A stretch of DNA of 64,000 nucleotides from Nitratireductor arenosus. Lineage in GTDB: Bacteria > Pseudomonadota > Alphaproteobacteria > Rhizobiales > Rhizobiaceae. The stretch is from the NCBI RefSeq assembly GCF_009742725.1, contig NZ_WPHG01000001.1, positions 532,001-596,000 of the forward strand, read 5' to 3'. Below, piece by piece: positions 52,529-61,157 of this stretch (position 1 is the stretch's first letter; the number at the start of each line of letters is the position of its first letter). The translations under genes were made by a program, and so were the position numbers. The notes under the pieces were generated by a model. The model was not told the origin of the DNA, ran no database searches, and was given only the letters and a program-made list of their open reading frames with translations.

Positions 52529-54231
52529 CCGCCTGCTCGCGCGCCCTCCCGCGTCTTGCGTGCTGGATCGCGGCCGCCGCGACGCTTTTGTCGACGCCGC
52601 TCGCCGCCGATGAAGCGCTGCCCGATCCGTCGGGCGACGTGCCGGTGATGGAGGAGCAGGCGCGCGCGGCGGGGCTCGTCCACGCCTATCGCGGCCCGTG
52701 GGAATTCTTCGTCGGCGGCGGCGCGGCTGCCCTCGACTGCGACGGCGATCGCCTGCCCGATTTGTTCGTGGCCGGCGGGCGCGAGCCGGCCCGGCTCTAC
52801 CGCAACCGCAGCACGGCCGGCGGCGCGCTACGTTTCGACGAGGTCCCGCTCGGCCTCGACCCGGACGATCTCGACAAGGTGCTCGGCGCCTATCCGCTCG
52901 ATGTCGACGACGACGGCCACCAAGATCTCGTCTTACTGCGGCTCGGCGAGAACCTGATCCTGAAGGGCGGACCGGACTGCGCTTTCGAAAAGGCCAATCG
53001 CGCCTTCGCCTTCGATGGGGGGCGCGCCTGGACGACGGCCTTCGCGGCAAGCTGGGAGGCCGGCCGGCGCTTTCCCACGCTCGCCTTCGGCAATTATGTC
53101 GACCGCAACGCGCCCGGCTCGCCCTGGGGCACCTGCCACGACAACCGGCTCTACCGGCCCGGCGCCGGCCCCCGGCCAGACTATGCCGCCGCCAGCGCGC
53201 TCAGGCCGGGCTATTGCGCGCTGTCGATGCTGTTCACCGACTGGAACCGCTCGGGAACGCCGGCGCTGCGCATCACCAATGACCGGCATTATTATCGCGG
53301 CGGCCAGGAACAGCTCTGGCGCGTCGAGCCCGGCCGGCCGCCGCGTGCCTATCGCAAGTCCGAAGGCTGGCAGCACCTGACGATCTGGGGCATGGGCATC
53401 GCCGAGGGCGACCTCGACGGCGACGGCTTTCCCGAATACGCGCTGACCTCGATGGGCGACACCAAGCTGCAAAAACTCTCCGAAGAGGCCGCCGAGGACG
53501 AGCCCGCCTATGTCGACATCGCCTTCGAAAAGGGCGCGACCGCGCACCGCCCCTACGCCAGCGACGACCTGAAACCGTCGACCGGCTGGCATTCCGAGTT
53601 CGCCGACCTCAACAATGACGGCCTGCTCGATCTCTTTATCGCCAAGGGCAATGTCGAGCGCATGCCCGATTTCGCCGCGGTCGATCCCGACAATCTGCTG
53701 CTCGGTCAATGGGACGGCACCTTCGTGGAGGCCGGTCACCTTGCCGGCATCGACCGGCCGACCAAGGGGCGCGGCGCGATCGTGACCGACTTTAACGCGG
53801 ACGGCATGCTGGACTTGGCCGTCGTCAACCGCGAGCAGAACCTGTCGCTGTTTCGCAATCGCGGCGCCAGGACGGCGTTCGGCACAAGGCCGATGGGCAA
53901 TTTCCTGGCCGTGGAGCTCAGCCAGCCGGCACCCAACCGCCACGCTGTTGGCGCGCTCATTTCGGTCAAGGCCGGCAACAATACCTATAACCGCACGGTA
54001 CAAGTCGGCGGCGGCCACGCCTCCGGCCATGCCGGTTTCGTCCATGTCGGGCTGGGCACCGCCGAACGCGCCCAGGTGCGCATCAAGTGGCCGGACGGCG
54101 AATGGAGCGCGCCCTACCGGGTGTTCGCCAACAATTTTGTGCTGATTGCGCGCGAAACCGACGCGGCGCGCTACTGGTATCCGCCCGAGACACCGGACCC
54201 CGACAGCTGGAAAGCCAGCGGCGCACAATAA
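52525..54231 (+). CDS. FG-GAP/VCBS-repeat protein with ASPIC/UnbV domain (CRTAC1-like), exported
   Basis: 568 residues. After a signal peptide (LACWIAAAATLLSTPLAA) come several FG-GAP repeats with calcium-binding DxDxDG loops: ALDCDGDRLPDLFVAGG, DVDDDGHQDLVLLR, EGDLDGDGFPEYALTS, DLNNDGLLDLFIAKG and DFNADGMLDLAVVN, arranged as a beta propeller. The C-terminal ASPIC/UnbV region (SVKAGNNTYNRTVQVGGGHASGHAG...IKWPDGEW) is clear. Proteins of this type often accompany the di-heme family encoded upstream and are probably its periplasmic partner. The ATG at 52525 overlaps the previous stop. Confidence 0.88.
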   Translation: MTACSRALPRLACWIAAAATLLSTPLAADEALPDPSGDVPVMEEQARAAGLVHAYRGPWEFFVGGGAAALDCDGDRLPDLFVAGGREPARLYRNRSTAGGALRFDEVPLGLDPDDLDKVLGAYPLDVDDDGHQDLVLLRLGENLILKGGPDCAFEKANRAFAFDGGRAWTTAFAASWEAGRRFPTLAFGNYVDRNAPGSPWGTCHDNRLYRPGAGPRPDYAAASALRPGYCALSMLFTDWNRSGTPALRITNDRHYYRGGQEQLWRVEPGRPPRAYRKSEGWQHLTIWGMGIAEGDLDGDGFPEYALTSMGDTKLQKLSEEAAEDEPAYVDIAFEKGATAHRPYASDDLKPSTGWHSEFADLNNDGLLDLFIAKGNVERMPDFAAVDPDNLLLGQWDGTFVEAGHLAGIDRPTKGRGAIVTDFNADGMLDLAVVNREQNLSLFRNRGARTAFGTRPMGNFLAVELSQPAPNRHAVGALISVKAGNNTYNRTVQVGGGHASGHAGFVHVGLGTAERAQVRIKWPDGEWSAPYRVFANNFVLIARETDAARYWYPPETPDPDSWKASGAQ

Positions 54232-54249
54232 CGCCGCGATCCATCGGTT

Positions 54250-54939
54250 CTAACCGTCCTTGATCGCGTAACCCGCCCCGCGAATGGTGCGGATGACATC
54301 GGGCAGCCGGCCGACATTGACCGCCTTGCGCAACCGACCGACATGCACGTCGACGGTGCGTTCGTCGATATAGATCGTCTCGCCCCACACATTGTCGAGC
54401 AACTGGCTGCGCGAGAACACGCGGCCGGGATGCTGCATCAAGAATTCCAGCAGCCGGAACTCCGTCGGGCCGAGACGGATCTCGCTCTTGCCGCGATAGA
54501 CGCGGTGCGCCTCACGGTCGAGCATGATGTCGCCGACCTTCAAGACGCTCGACAGCACTTCGGGCTTGGCGCGTCGCAGCAACGCGCGCACGCGCGCGAT
54601 GAACTCCGGCGTCGAGAACGGCTTGACGAGATAGTCGTCGGCGCCGGTCGACAGGCCGCGCACGCGGTCGCTTTCCTCGCCCCGCGCCGTCAGCATGATC
54701 ACCGGCAGGCGCTCGGTCTCGGGCCGCATGCGCAGCCGCCGGCACAGTTCGATGCCCGATACCGCCGGGACCATCCAGTCGAGCACCAGAAGATCGGGCA
54801 CGCTTTCCTGCAGGCGCAGTTCCGCCTCGTCGCCGCGGGTGATCACCTCGACCTGATAGCCCTCCGCCTCAAGATTGTATTTGAGCAGCACGCATAGCGG
54901 CTCCTCGTCCTCTACGACCATGATCTTCGCAGCGTTCAT
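54250..54939 (-). CDS. phoB: Phosphate regulon response regulator PhoB
   Basis: 229 residues, standard length. The receiver domain has the acidic pair in VVEDEEPL, the phospho-acceptor Asp in LLVLDWMVPAVSG (about residue 53) and the Lys in DDYLVKPFSTPE. The C-terminal winged helix (IRLGPTEFRLLEFLMQHPGRVFSRSQLLDNVWGE, and IDERTVDVHVGRLRKAVN) is OmpR/PhoB type. It activates Pho-box promoters when phosphate is scarce. I choose the ATG at 54939. It is last in the pst operon; the partner kinase phoR is not in the window. Confidence 0.95.
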   Translation of the reverse strand: MNAAKIMVVEDEEPLCVLLKYNLEAEGYQVEVITRGDEAELRLQESVPDLLVLDWMVPAVSGIELCRRLRMRPETERLPVIMLTARGEESDRVRGLSTGADDYLVKPFSTPEFIARVRALLRRAKPEVLSSVLKVGDIMLDREAHRVYRGKSEIRLGPTEFRLLEFLMQHPGRVFSRSQLLDNVWGETIYIDERTVDVHVGRLRKAVNVGRLPDVIRTIRGAGYAIKDG

Positions 54940-54957
54940 CGCCAAGTCAGCACCCCG

Positions 54958-55671
54958 TCAGGATTCGGAAGCCGCGCCCGAAACGGCTGTTTCGTCGAGC
55001 TTCGGCCGGTTGATGGGGAGTTGTTCGCCGGTCATCACATAATAGGCGTTCTCGGCGATATTGGTCGCATGATCGCCGATGCGCTCGAGGTTCTTGGCAC
55101 AGAACAAAAGATGCGTGCAGGCGGTGATGTTGCGCGGGTCTTCCATCATATAGGTCAGCAATTCGCGGAAGATGGCGGTGTATTTGATGTCGATCTTCTC
55201 GTCCCCGGCCCTGAGATCCTTGAGCGCCGCGGCGTCGCGCGCGACATAGCGGTCGACGATGCCCGAAGTCTGGGCATGCACCATCTCCGCCATCGATTCG
55301 ATCGACTGCGACAGGCTTTTCGGCGTGGTCGTCTGGCCGACAGCCCCGACACGCTTGGCAATGTTCTTGGCAAGATCGCCGATCCGTTCCAGGTCGCCCG
55401 CCATGCGGATCGCGCCGATCACTGCGCGCAGATCCTGCGCCATCGGCTGGCGCCGGGCGATCAGCGTGATCGCCCGCTCATCGAGCTCGCGCTGTTTGGC
55501 GTCCATGATCGTATCGTCGGACACGACCCGCTGCGCCAGCGGATTGTCCGACGACAACAGCGCCCGCGTGGCGTCGGCGACCATCGTCCCGGCCAGGTCG
55601 CCCATCTCGCGGATCAGACGGTCGACGCCCTCCAACTCCTCGCCGAAAGAAGTGACAATATGTTCGCCCAT
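54958..55671 (-). CDS. phoU: Phosphate-specific transport accessory protein PhoU
   Basis: 237 residues, all helical. The two PhoU repeats are visible with their E/DxxxD metal motifs: DRLIREMGDLAGTMVADATRAL and AGDLERIGDLAKNIAKRV in the first half, and AKNLERIGDHATNIAENAYYVMTG in the second. PhoU links the Pst importer to PhoR/PhoB signalling and restrains the regulon when phosphate is plentiful. The gene follows pstB by 40 bases and precedes phoB by 18, so all are co-transcribed. Confidence 0.96.
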   Translation of the reverse strand: MGEHIVTSFGEELEGVDRLIREMGDLAGTMVADATRALLSSDNPLAQRVVSDDTIMDAKQRELDERAITLIARRQPMAQDLRAVIGAIRMAGDLERIGDLAKNIAKRVGAVGQTTTPKSLSQSIESMAEMVHAQTSGIVDRYVARDAAALKDLRAGDEKIDIKYTAIFRELLTYMMEDPRNITACTHLLFCAKNLERIGDHATNIAENAYYVMTGEQLPINRPKLDETAVSGAASES

Positions 55672-55711
55672 CGGTTCATCCTTGCATTCAAAAAAACGCG
55701 CAAGCGCCGGG

Positions 55712-56527
55712 TCAGCCGAACCGGCCGGTGATGTAGTCCTGGGTGCGCTTGTCGTCGGGGTTGGTGAACATCTTGTCGGTGGCCCCTTCCTCGACCAGAT
55801 AGCCGAGATGGAACATCGCCGTGCGCTGCGAGACGCGGGCGGCCTGCTGCATGGAATGGGTCACGATCACGATCGTGTAGTTCTGCCTGAGTTCGTCGAT
55901 CAGCTCCTCGACCTTGGCCGTGGCGATCGGATCGAGCGCCGAACACGGTTCGTCCATCAGGATAACCTCGGGCGACACGGCGATGGCGCGGGCGATGCAC
56001 AGGCGCTGCTGCTGGCCGCCGGAAAGCCCGGTGCCCGGTTCTTGCAGCCTGTCCTTGACCTCGTCCCAGAGCGCAGCCTTGCGCAGGCTCGATTCCACCA
56101 CCTGGTCGAGCTCCGCCTTGTTCCTGGTCAGGCCGTGAATGCGCGGGCCGTAGGCGACGTTTTCGTAGATCGACTTGGGAAACGGGTTCGGTTTCTGAAA
56201 CACCATGCCGACGCGGGCGCGCAGTTCGACGACGTCGATTCTGGGGTCGTAGATGTCCTCGCCGTCGAGCGTAATATCGCCGCCGACGCGGCAGATCGCG
56301 ATCGTGTCGTTCATGCGGTTGAGACAGCGCAGAAAGGTGGACTTGCCGCAGCCGGACGGGCCGATCAGCGCCGTCACCTGCTTTTCGGGAACGTCGAGAT
56401 CGACCCCGAACAACGCCTGCTTGTCGCCGTAGTGAACGGTCACGCCCTTGCCGCGCATCTTGATGGCCGCGATGTCCGCCTGGTCGGCGATTTGCTGTTC
56501 AACACCGGCTTCGGTCAGCATGTTCAT
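55712..56527 (-). CDS. pstB: Phosphate ABC transporter ATP-binding protein PstB
   Basis: 271 residues. Walker [21 protein letters not shown]-loop [23 protein letters not shown], signature [19 protein letters not shown], Walker [16 protein letters not shown] and the H-loop [12 protein letters not shown] are fully conserved and specific for PstB. It powers phosphate import through PstCA. The ATG at 56527 with GAGG upstream is preferred to a GTG three codons earlier. pstA ends 14 bases upstream. Confidence 0.96.
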   Translation of the reverse strand: MNMLTEAGVEQQIADQADIAAIKMRGKGVTVHYGDKQALFGVDLDVPEKQVTALIGPSGCGKSTFLRCLNRMNDTIAICRVGGDITLDGEDIYDPRIDVVELRARVGMVFQKPNPFPKSIYENVAYGPRIHGLTRNKAELDQVVESSLRKAALWDEVKDRLQEPGTGLSGGQQQRLCIARAIAVSPEVILMDEPCSALDPIATAKVEELIDELRQNYTIVIVTHSMQQAARVSQRTAMFHLGYLVEEGATDKMFTNPDDKRTQDYITGRFG

Positions 56528-56540
56528 CGTCCTCACTCCG

Positions 56541-58145
56541 TTACCACCGCCGCTCGAAGCGCTTGCGCAGCACGACGGCGATGGCGTTCATGATCACAAG
56601 AAATCCGAGCAGGATCAAAATCGCGGCGGACGTCTTTTGCTGAAAGGCGGGTTCCGGAAAATCGGCCCACATGAAAATCTGCACCGGCAGTACGGTCGCC
56701 GCGTCGGTGAACCCGCCGGGTATGTCGACGATGAAGGCGACCATGCCGATCATCAGGAGCGGCGCCGTTTCGCCCAGCGCCTGGGCCATGCCGATGATCG
56801 TCCCGGTCATGATGCCGGGCATGGCCAGCGGCAAGACGTGATGAAAGACGGTCTGGACTTTGGAGGCCCCGATCCCTAGCGCCGCCTCGCGGATCGACGG
56901 CGGCACCGCCCTTAGCGCCGCGCGCGCGGCGATGATGATCGTGGGCAGCGTCATCAGGGCAAGCACCATGCCGCCGACAAGCGGGGCCGATCGCGGCAGG
57001 CTGAACCAGTTGAGAAACACCGCCAGACCGAGCAGGCCGAAGACGATCGACGGGACCGCGGCAAGGTTGTTGATATTGACCTCGATGAGATTGGTAAGCC
57101 GGTTCCTGGTCGCGAATTCCTCAAGATAGATCGCCGCGGCAACCCCGATCGGAAAGGACAGCGCCAAGGTGACGACCATCGTCAGTGCCGAGCCGACCAC
57201 CGCGCCCCAGATGCCGGCGAGTTCCGGTTCGCGACTGGCGCCGGTGAAGAAAAACAGCGTATTCCAGCGGTTCTCGATCTTTCCCGCGCCGGCAAGCCGG
57301 TCGAGCCAGACGATTTCGCGGTCCGTGATCTTGCGATCGGCCTCCGCCGTCTCGATGGTGCGGAGCGTGGCGTCGGCCGGCGTCTCCACACTGCGCTCCA
57401 ACAGCTCCAGCACCGTACCTTTGCCGACGGCGCCACCCGCCTCCCTCGACGACAACTCGGTGATCTTGACCGTGCCGCCGGCGATCCTGAGCAGGAAGGA
57501 TTGCGATCCGCTGGTCAGGCGCAGACCGCCGCCCTCGCCTTCCACCGCACCCGCGCCGCGCGCCATTGCCATGATGGCGTCGTCGGCAAAGCCGAGCGCG
57601 ACCTCGTCGCCCGCCCCCGAAACCCTTACATCTGCGATCCGCTGCGACGGCCCGGATTTCGCCAGCAGGCCTTTCAGATAAAGATCGGCAAAATCGTCGA
57701 GCGGCACGGCGATCCGGTGCGTCCCCCCGAGCATGGCCGGGTCCGCCTCGATCTCCTCGCGCAGCACCACGCCCGCCCCCGTCGAGACGAGCCCGCGCAG
57801 AAGCCGCCGCTCCTGCCGGCCGGAGACCTGCGGGAATTCGTTGCCCAGCCCGTCATGAACAAGGCCGAGAAAGTTTGCCGCGCGCGGGTCCGCCGGGTCG
57901 ATCTTGTCCGCCGACAGATCGACCTCCAGCATGACGTAGTGCTGCTGGAAGGCCGGCAGCGCCTTGGTGACGATGGTCGAAAGCAGCAAAAGCAGGAAAA
58001 AGCCCGCCAGCGCCACCGCGCCAGCGCCCAACCACTTGAAACGCGCCTCGGCAGCGTAGCGCGCGCGCAGGCGCATCTTCGCGGCATCGCCGGTATGGAG
58101 GCCGTCGGGCGAGGCAGGCCCGGTCGATAGGGTGGTATCAGTCAT
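56541..58145 (-). CDS. pstA: Phosphate ABC transporter permease PstA (long form)
   Basis: 534 residues, much longer than E. coli PstA (about 300). After the first membrane helix ([20 protein letters not shown]) there is a large periplasmic insertion of about 240 residues (DUF3333-like), then the usual permease core with [36 protein letters not shown] and the EAA-like loop [23 protein letters not shown]. The long form is normal in Hyphomicrobiales. The ATG at 58145 overlaps the pstC stop; a GTG three codons earlier is also possible. Confidence 0.94.
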   Translation of the reverse strand: MTDTTLSTGPASPDGLHTGDAAKMRLRARYAAEARFKWLGAGAVALAGFFLLLLLSTIVTKALPAFQQHYVMLEVDLSADKIDPADPRAANFLGLVHDGLGNEFPQVSGRQERRLLRGLVSTGAGVVLREEIEADPAMLGGTHRIAVPLDDFADLYLKGLLAKSGPSQRIADVRVSGAGDEVALGFADDAIMAMARGAGAVEGEGGGLRLTSGSQSFLLRIAGGTVKITELSSREAGGAVGKGTVLELLERSVETPADATLRTIETAEADRKITDREIVWLDRLAGAGKIENRWNTLFFFTGASREPELAGIWGAVVGSALTMVVTLALSFPIGVAAAIYLEEFATRNRLTNLIEVNINNLAAVPSIVFGLLGLAVFLNWFSLPRSAPLVGGMVLALMTLPTIIIAARAALRAVPPSIREAALGIGASKVQTVFHHVLPLAMPGIMTGTIIGMAQALGETAPLLMIGMVAFIVDIPGGFTDAATVLPVQIFMWADFPEPAFQQKTSAAILILLGFLVIMNAIAVVLRKRFERRW

Positions 58146-59526
58146 ATTGCTCACGATATTTCTGGACCACGCGCAGCGCGATCACATTGAGAGCCAGCGT
58201 GATGACGAACAAGAGCAGGCCGAGCGCGAACGCCGCGCGCGTCTTGGCGCTGTCGAATTCCTGGTCGCCGACCAGCAGCGTCACGATCTGAACCGTCACG
58301 GTCGTCACCGCCTCGAGCGGATTGAAGGTGAGATTTGCCGCCAGCCCCGCCGCCATCACCACGATCATGGTTTCGCCGACCGCCCGGCTGACGGCCAAAA
58401 GCAGCGCCGACACGATGCCCGGCAGTGCCGCCGGCAGCACCACGCGCCGGATCGTCTCCGAGCGCGTCGCACCCAGCCCGGCCGAGCCGTCGCGCAAGGA
58501 TTGCGGCACCGCGTTGATGACGTCATCCGACAGCGACGACACGAACGGGATGATCATGATGCCCATGACCACGCCGGCGGCGAGCGCGGATTCGGAGGCG
58601 ACGTCAAGGCCTATGCTCTCGCCGACGCCACGGAAGAAAGGAGCGACCGTCAGCGCGGCGAAGAAGCCGTAGACGACGGTGGGAATGCCGGCCAGGATCT
58701 CCAGTACAGGCTTCGCCACCGCCCGCACGCGCTGGGTGGCGTAGTCGGACAGGTAGATCGCCGCCATCAGCCCGACCGGCGCGGCGATCAGCATGGCGAT
58801 GAAGGTGATCAGCAACGTGCCCGCCAGCAGCGGCACGGCGCCGAAGATTTCGGTGTTGACGTCGCCCACCTCGCCGCCGGCGCCGGTAAAGGCGCTCTGC
58901 GGGGACCAGTGCAGGCCGAACAGGAAATTGAAGATCGGAATTTCCGAAAAAAACAGGATCGATTCGAAGATCAACGACAGCACGATCCCGATCGTCGTCA
59001 GGATGGCGATCATCGAGCACAGAATGAGAAACCACTTCACCACCCGTTCGACGACGTGGCGGGCGCGATAGGCCGGCGCGATCCGCGAATAGCCGAAAAG
59101 GCTGCCGCCGGCCGCCAGGATCAGCGCCAGGGCGGTGATGAGCCCGATGCTGGTCTGGTGGAGTGAGCGAAAGACCACGGCCGCGGCTTCCTTGGTTTCG
59201 TCGGGAAACGAAACGATGCCGCCAAACGCGATCGCCCGCGCATCGCGCAGGAAAGCCTGGAGCTGGGGTACGCCGAATTCGGCCAGCTCCGCAGCGAAGC
59301 GTGCCTGCACGATGGAATCTTCGATGCCCGGCGTAGCGATGCGCCAGATCAGCACAGCCAGCAGCGCCGGTCCGGCGGCGATCATGGCCAGAAACAGCCC
59401 GTGCTGGCCGGGAAGGGAATGAAGTCGCGACACCTCGCCACCGACGGATGCGACAGCCCGCGAGCGGCCGACGAAATAGGCCGCGACAGCGAGGGCAACC
59501 ATCAACAGGACGAGATAATTAACCAT
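58138..59526 (-). CDS. pstC: Phosphate ABC transporter permease PstC (long form)
   Basis: 462 residues with an extra N-terminal part (about 130 residues with two helices and a periplasmic loop, FLAMIAAGPALLAVLIW...) before the standard core. The core contains APVGLMAAIYLSDYA, PVLEILAGIPTVVYGFFAAL, SLRDGSAGLGATRSETIRRVVLPAALPGIVSAL (EAA loop) and AVGETMIVVMAAG. It pairs with PstA as the phosphate channel. The start is the ATG at 59526. A GC-rich hairpin lies in the 115-base gap between pstS and this gene. Confidence 0.94.
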   Translation of the reverse strand: MVNYLVLLMVALAVAAYFVGRSRAVASVGGEVSRLHSLPGQHGLFLAMIAAGPALLAVLIWRIATPGIEDSIVQARFAAELAEFGVPQLQAFLRDARAIAFGGIVSFPDETKEAAAVVFRSLHQTSIGLITALALILAAGGSLFGYSRIAPAYRARHVVERVVKWFLILCSMIAILTTIGIVLSLIFESILFFSEIPIFNFLFGLHWSPQSAFTGAGGEVGDVNTEIFGAVPLLAGTLLITFIAMLIAAPVGLMAAIYLSDYATQRVRAVAKPVLEILAGIPTVVYGFFAALTVAPFFRGVGESIGLDVASESALAAGVVMGIMIIPFVSSLSDDVINAVPQSLRDGSAGLGATRSETIRRVVLPAALPGIVSALLLAVSRAVGETMIVVMAAGLAANLTFNPLEAVTTVTVQIVTLLVGDQEFDSAKTRAAFALGLLLFVITLALNVIALRVVQKYREQYD

Positions 59527-59595
59527 CGGCGACGACCCACCCCAAACAGTGTCTCGAAGTCCCAGGCGCTCTCACGCACCGGTCTTGCGGGTTTC

Positions 59596-59632
59596 GTATG
59601 GCGCGGCCGGCCGATGACCGCCCGCGCCATAC
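59596..59632 (-). other. GC-rich hairpin after pstS
   Basis: Perfect 11-bp arms GTATGGCGCGG and CCGCGCCATAC with a 15-base loop, nine bases after the pstS stop on the minus strand, without a T-tract. It probably stabilises the pstS message relative to the rest of the operon. Confidence 0.6.
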
Positions 59633-59641
59633 CGAATGATG

Positions 59642-60646
59642 TCAGGAACCCATGCCCTTAAGCGCCTTGGCTTCGTCGGCCTGTGTGGCACGGTCGGCCT
59701 CCGGCAGCGGAATCAGACCCTTGTCGGCGAGATAGCCCTCGGGGCCCCAGGCCGCCTCGGAGGTGTATTCGGCGATGAACTCTTCCATGCCAGGAATGAC
59801 GCCGACATGTTCCTTCTTGGCGTAGATGAACAACGAGCGCGACACGCCATAGTCGCCCGACGCGATATTTTCGAAGGTCGGCTCGACGCCCTCGACCGTC
59901 GCGCCCTGCAGCTTGTCGGCGTTCTGGTCCAGGAAGGAGAAACCGAAAACGCCGAACGCCTTCGGGTTGGCTTCCAGCTTCTGCACGATCAGATTGTCGT
60001 TCTCGCCGGCTTCCACATAGACGCCGTCCTCGCGGATTTCCGCGCAGGCCTTCTCATTGGCCGCCTCGACCGCTTCCTGGCAGGCCTCTTCCATCACCAG
60101 TTCGACGAACGCGTCGCGCGTGCCGGATGTGGGTGGCGGGCCCAGCACTTCGATCTTGTCGGCCGGCAGCGCCGAATCGATGTCGGCCCACGTCATATAG
60201 GGATTGGCAACGACCTTGCCGTCGACCTCGACATTCTTGGCCAGAGCCTTGAAAATCTGTTCCTTGGTCAGTTCCACCGTCGTGCCGGCCTTGGAATTGG
60301 CGAGCACTATCCCGTCGAAACCGACCTTGATCTGCACCGGTGTTACGCCGGCTTCCTTGCAGCTCGCAAGTTCCTTGTCCTTGATGGCGCGCGAGGCGTT
60401 GGTGAAGTCAGGCGTGCCTTCGCCGACGCCGGCGCAAAACAGCTTCATGCCGCCGCCGGTGCCGGTCGATTCCACGACCGGCGTCTTGAACGCGCCGCTC
60501 TGGCCGAGCTTTTCGGCAACGGCCGTGGTGAACGGAAATACCGTCGACGAGCCAACGATCTGGATCTGGTCGCGCGCGGCCGCCACACCGGCGGAGGCGG
60601 CAACGGCGAGGGCCGCTGCCGACGCCGTGAGGAGAACTTTCTTCAT
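59642..60646 (-). CDS. pstS: Phosphate ABC transporter substrate-binding protein PstS
   Basis: 334 residues. A signal peptide (VLLTASAAALAVAASAGVAAA, cleavage near residue 24) precedes the PstS fold: IQIVGSSTVFPFTTAVAEKLG, VESTGTGGGMKLFCAGVGEGTPDFTNASRAI (phosphate-binding loops), and GPPPTSGTRDAFVELVMEEAC. It captures inorganic phosphate. The start is the ATG at 60646, preceded by AGGAGTAGGCCTC. A Pho-box-like direct repeat lies 71 bases upstream. It heads the pstSCAB-phoU-phoB operon; the usual upstream gene phoR is absent. Confidence 0.95.
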   Translation of the reverse strand: MKKVLLTASAAALAVAASAGVAAARDQIQIVGSSTVFPFTTAVAEKLGQSGAFKTPVVESTGTGGGMKLFCAGVGEGTPDFTNASRAIKDKELASCKEAGVTPVQIKVGFDGIVLANSKAGTTVELTKEQIFKALAKNVEVDGKVVANPYMTWADIDSALPADKIEVLGPPPTSGTRDAFVELVMEEACQEAVEAANEKACAEIREDGVYVEAGENDNLIVQKLEANPKAFGVFGFSFLDQNADKLQGATVEGVEPTFENIASGDYGVSRSLFIYAKKEHVGVIPGMEEFIAEYTSEAAWGPEGYLADKGLIPLPEADRATQADEAKALKGMGS

Positions 60647-60716
60647 GAGGCCTACTCCTGTTCGGAATTCTCTTCGCCGCACCCGAGCGGCGACGGGGTC
60701 CGAGTAGCCGGCCTGT

Positions 60717-60734
60717 GTTACAGTTCGATGACGG
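60717..60734 (-). promoter_or_regulatory. Pho box upstream of pstS
   Basis: Read on the minus strand, CCGTCAT-N4-CTGTAAC is two 7-base direct repeats spaced by four bases, each one mismatch from the CTGTCAT/C half-site of PhoB. It lies 71 bases before the pstS start codon. The remaining gap to 61157 (about 420 bases) contains no gene I can support. Confidence 0.65.
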
Positions 60735-61157
60735 TTTTGTGTCGCGCCGATTACGTCGTCAGCAGGCGCCGCGCGGCCGCAACGCCGGCGAGGCGGCGAC
60801 GTTGCCGATGATCCGCCTATATCAGGGGCTTGGATTCGCGCATCATTCCCGCCCGCACCGGAGGGAGCCGGCGCGGCTGCGGGAGAATTTTGTGAGGCGT
60901 CCCGGTTTTCAGACTTCGAAATAAAAAGCCGGGCAGGTGAGCATTGCGTGCACCGTCTGGAGCACATACGGCGGACTTGGTGGGAACCGGATCGGTTGGA
61001 GCTTGCGATTGCCGTGTTCGATCCGCCGCCGCTCATCCTGCCCGGAAACCATATCCGGCCTGAATATGGGGATGATCGTAGCGGTTAACCATAGGGGGTC
61101 CGCTATGGCGTGATCGCACCATGGTTTCATTTATCGCAGGCAAACGCAAACCGGGCG

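Noticed and set aside
60901-60933. CCCGG-TTTT / AAAA-GCCGGG stem as terminator of the hybrid kinase gene
   Set aside because: It lies over 200 bases from the stop, the stem has a bulge and no T-tract follows on the minus strand.
60909-61130. 73-codon frame in the gap between pstS and the hybrid kinase
   Set aside because: No ribosome site, no recognisable domain and unusual composition; not supported as a gene.
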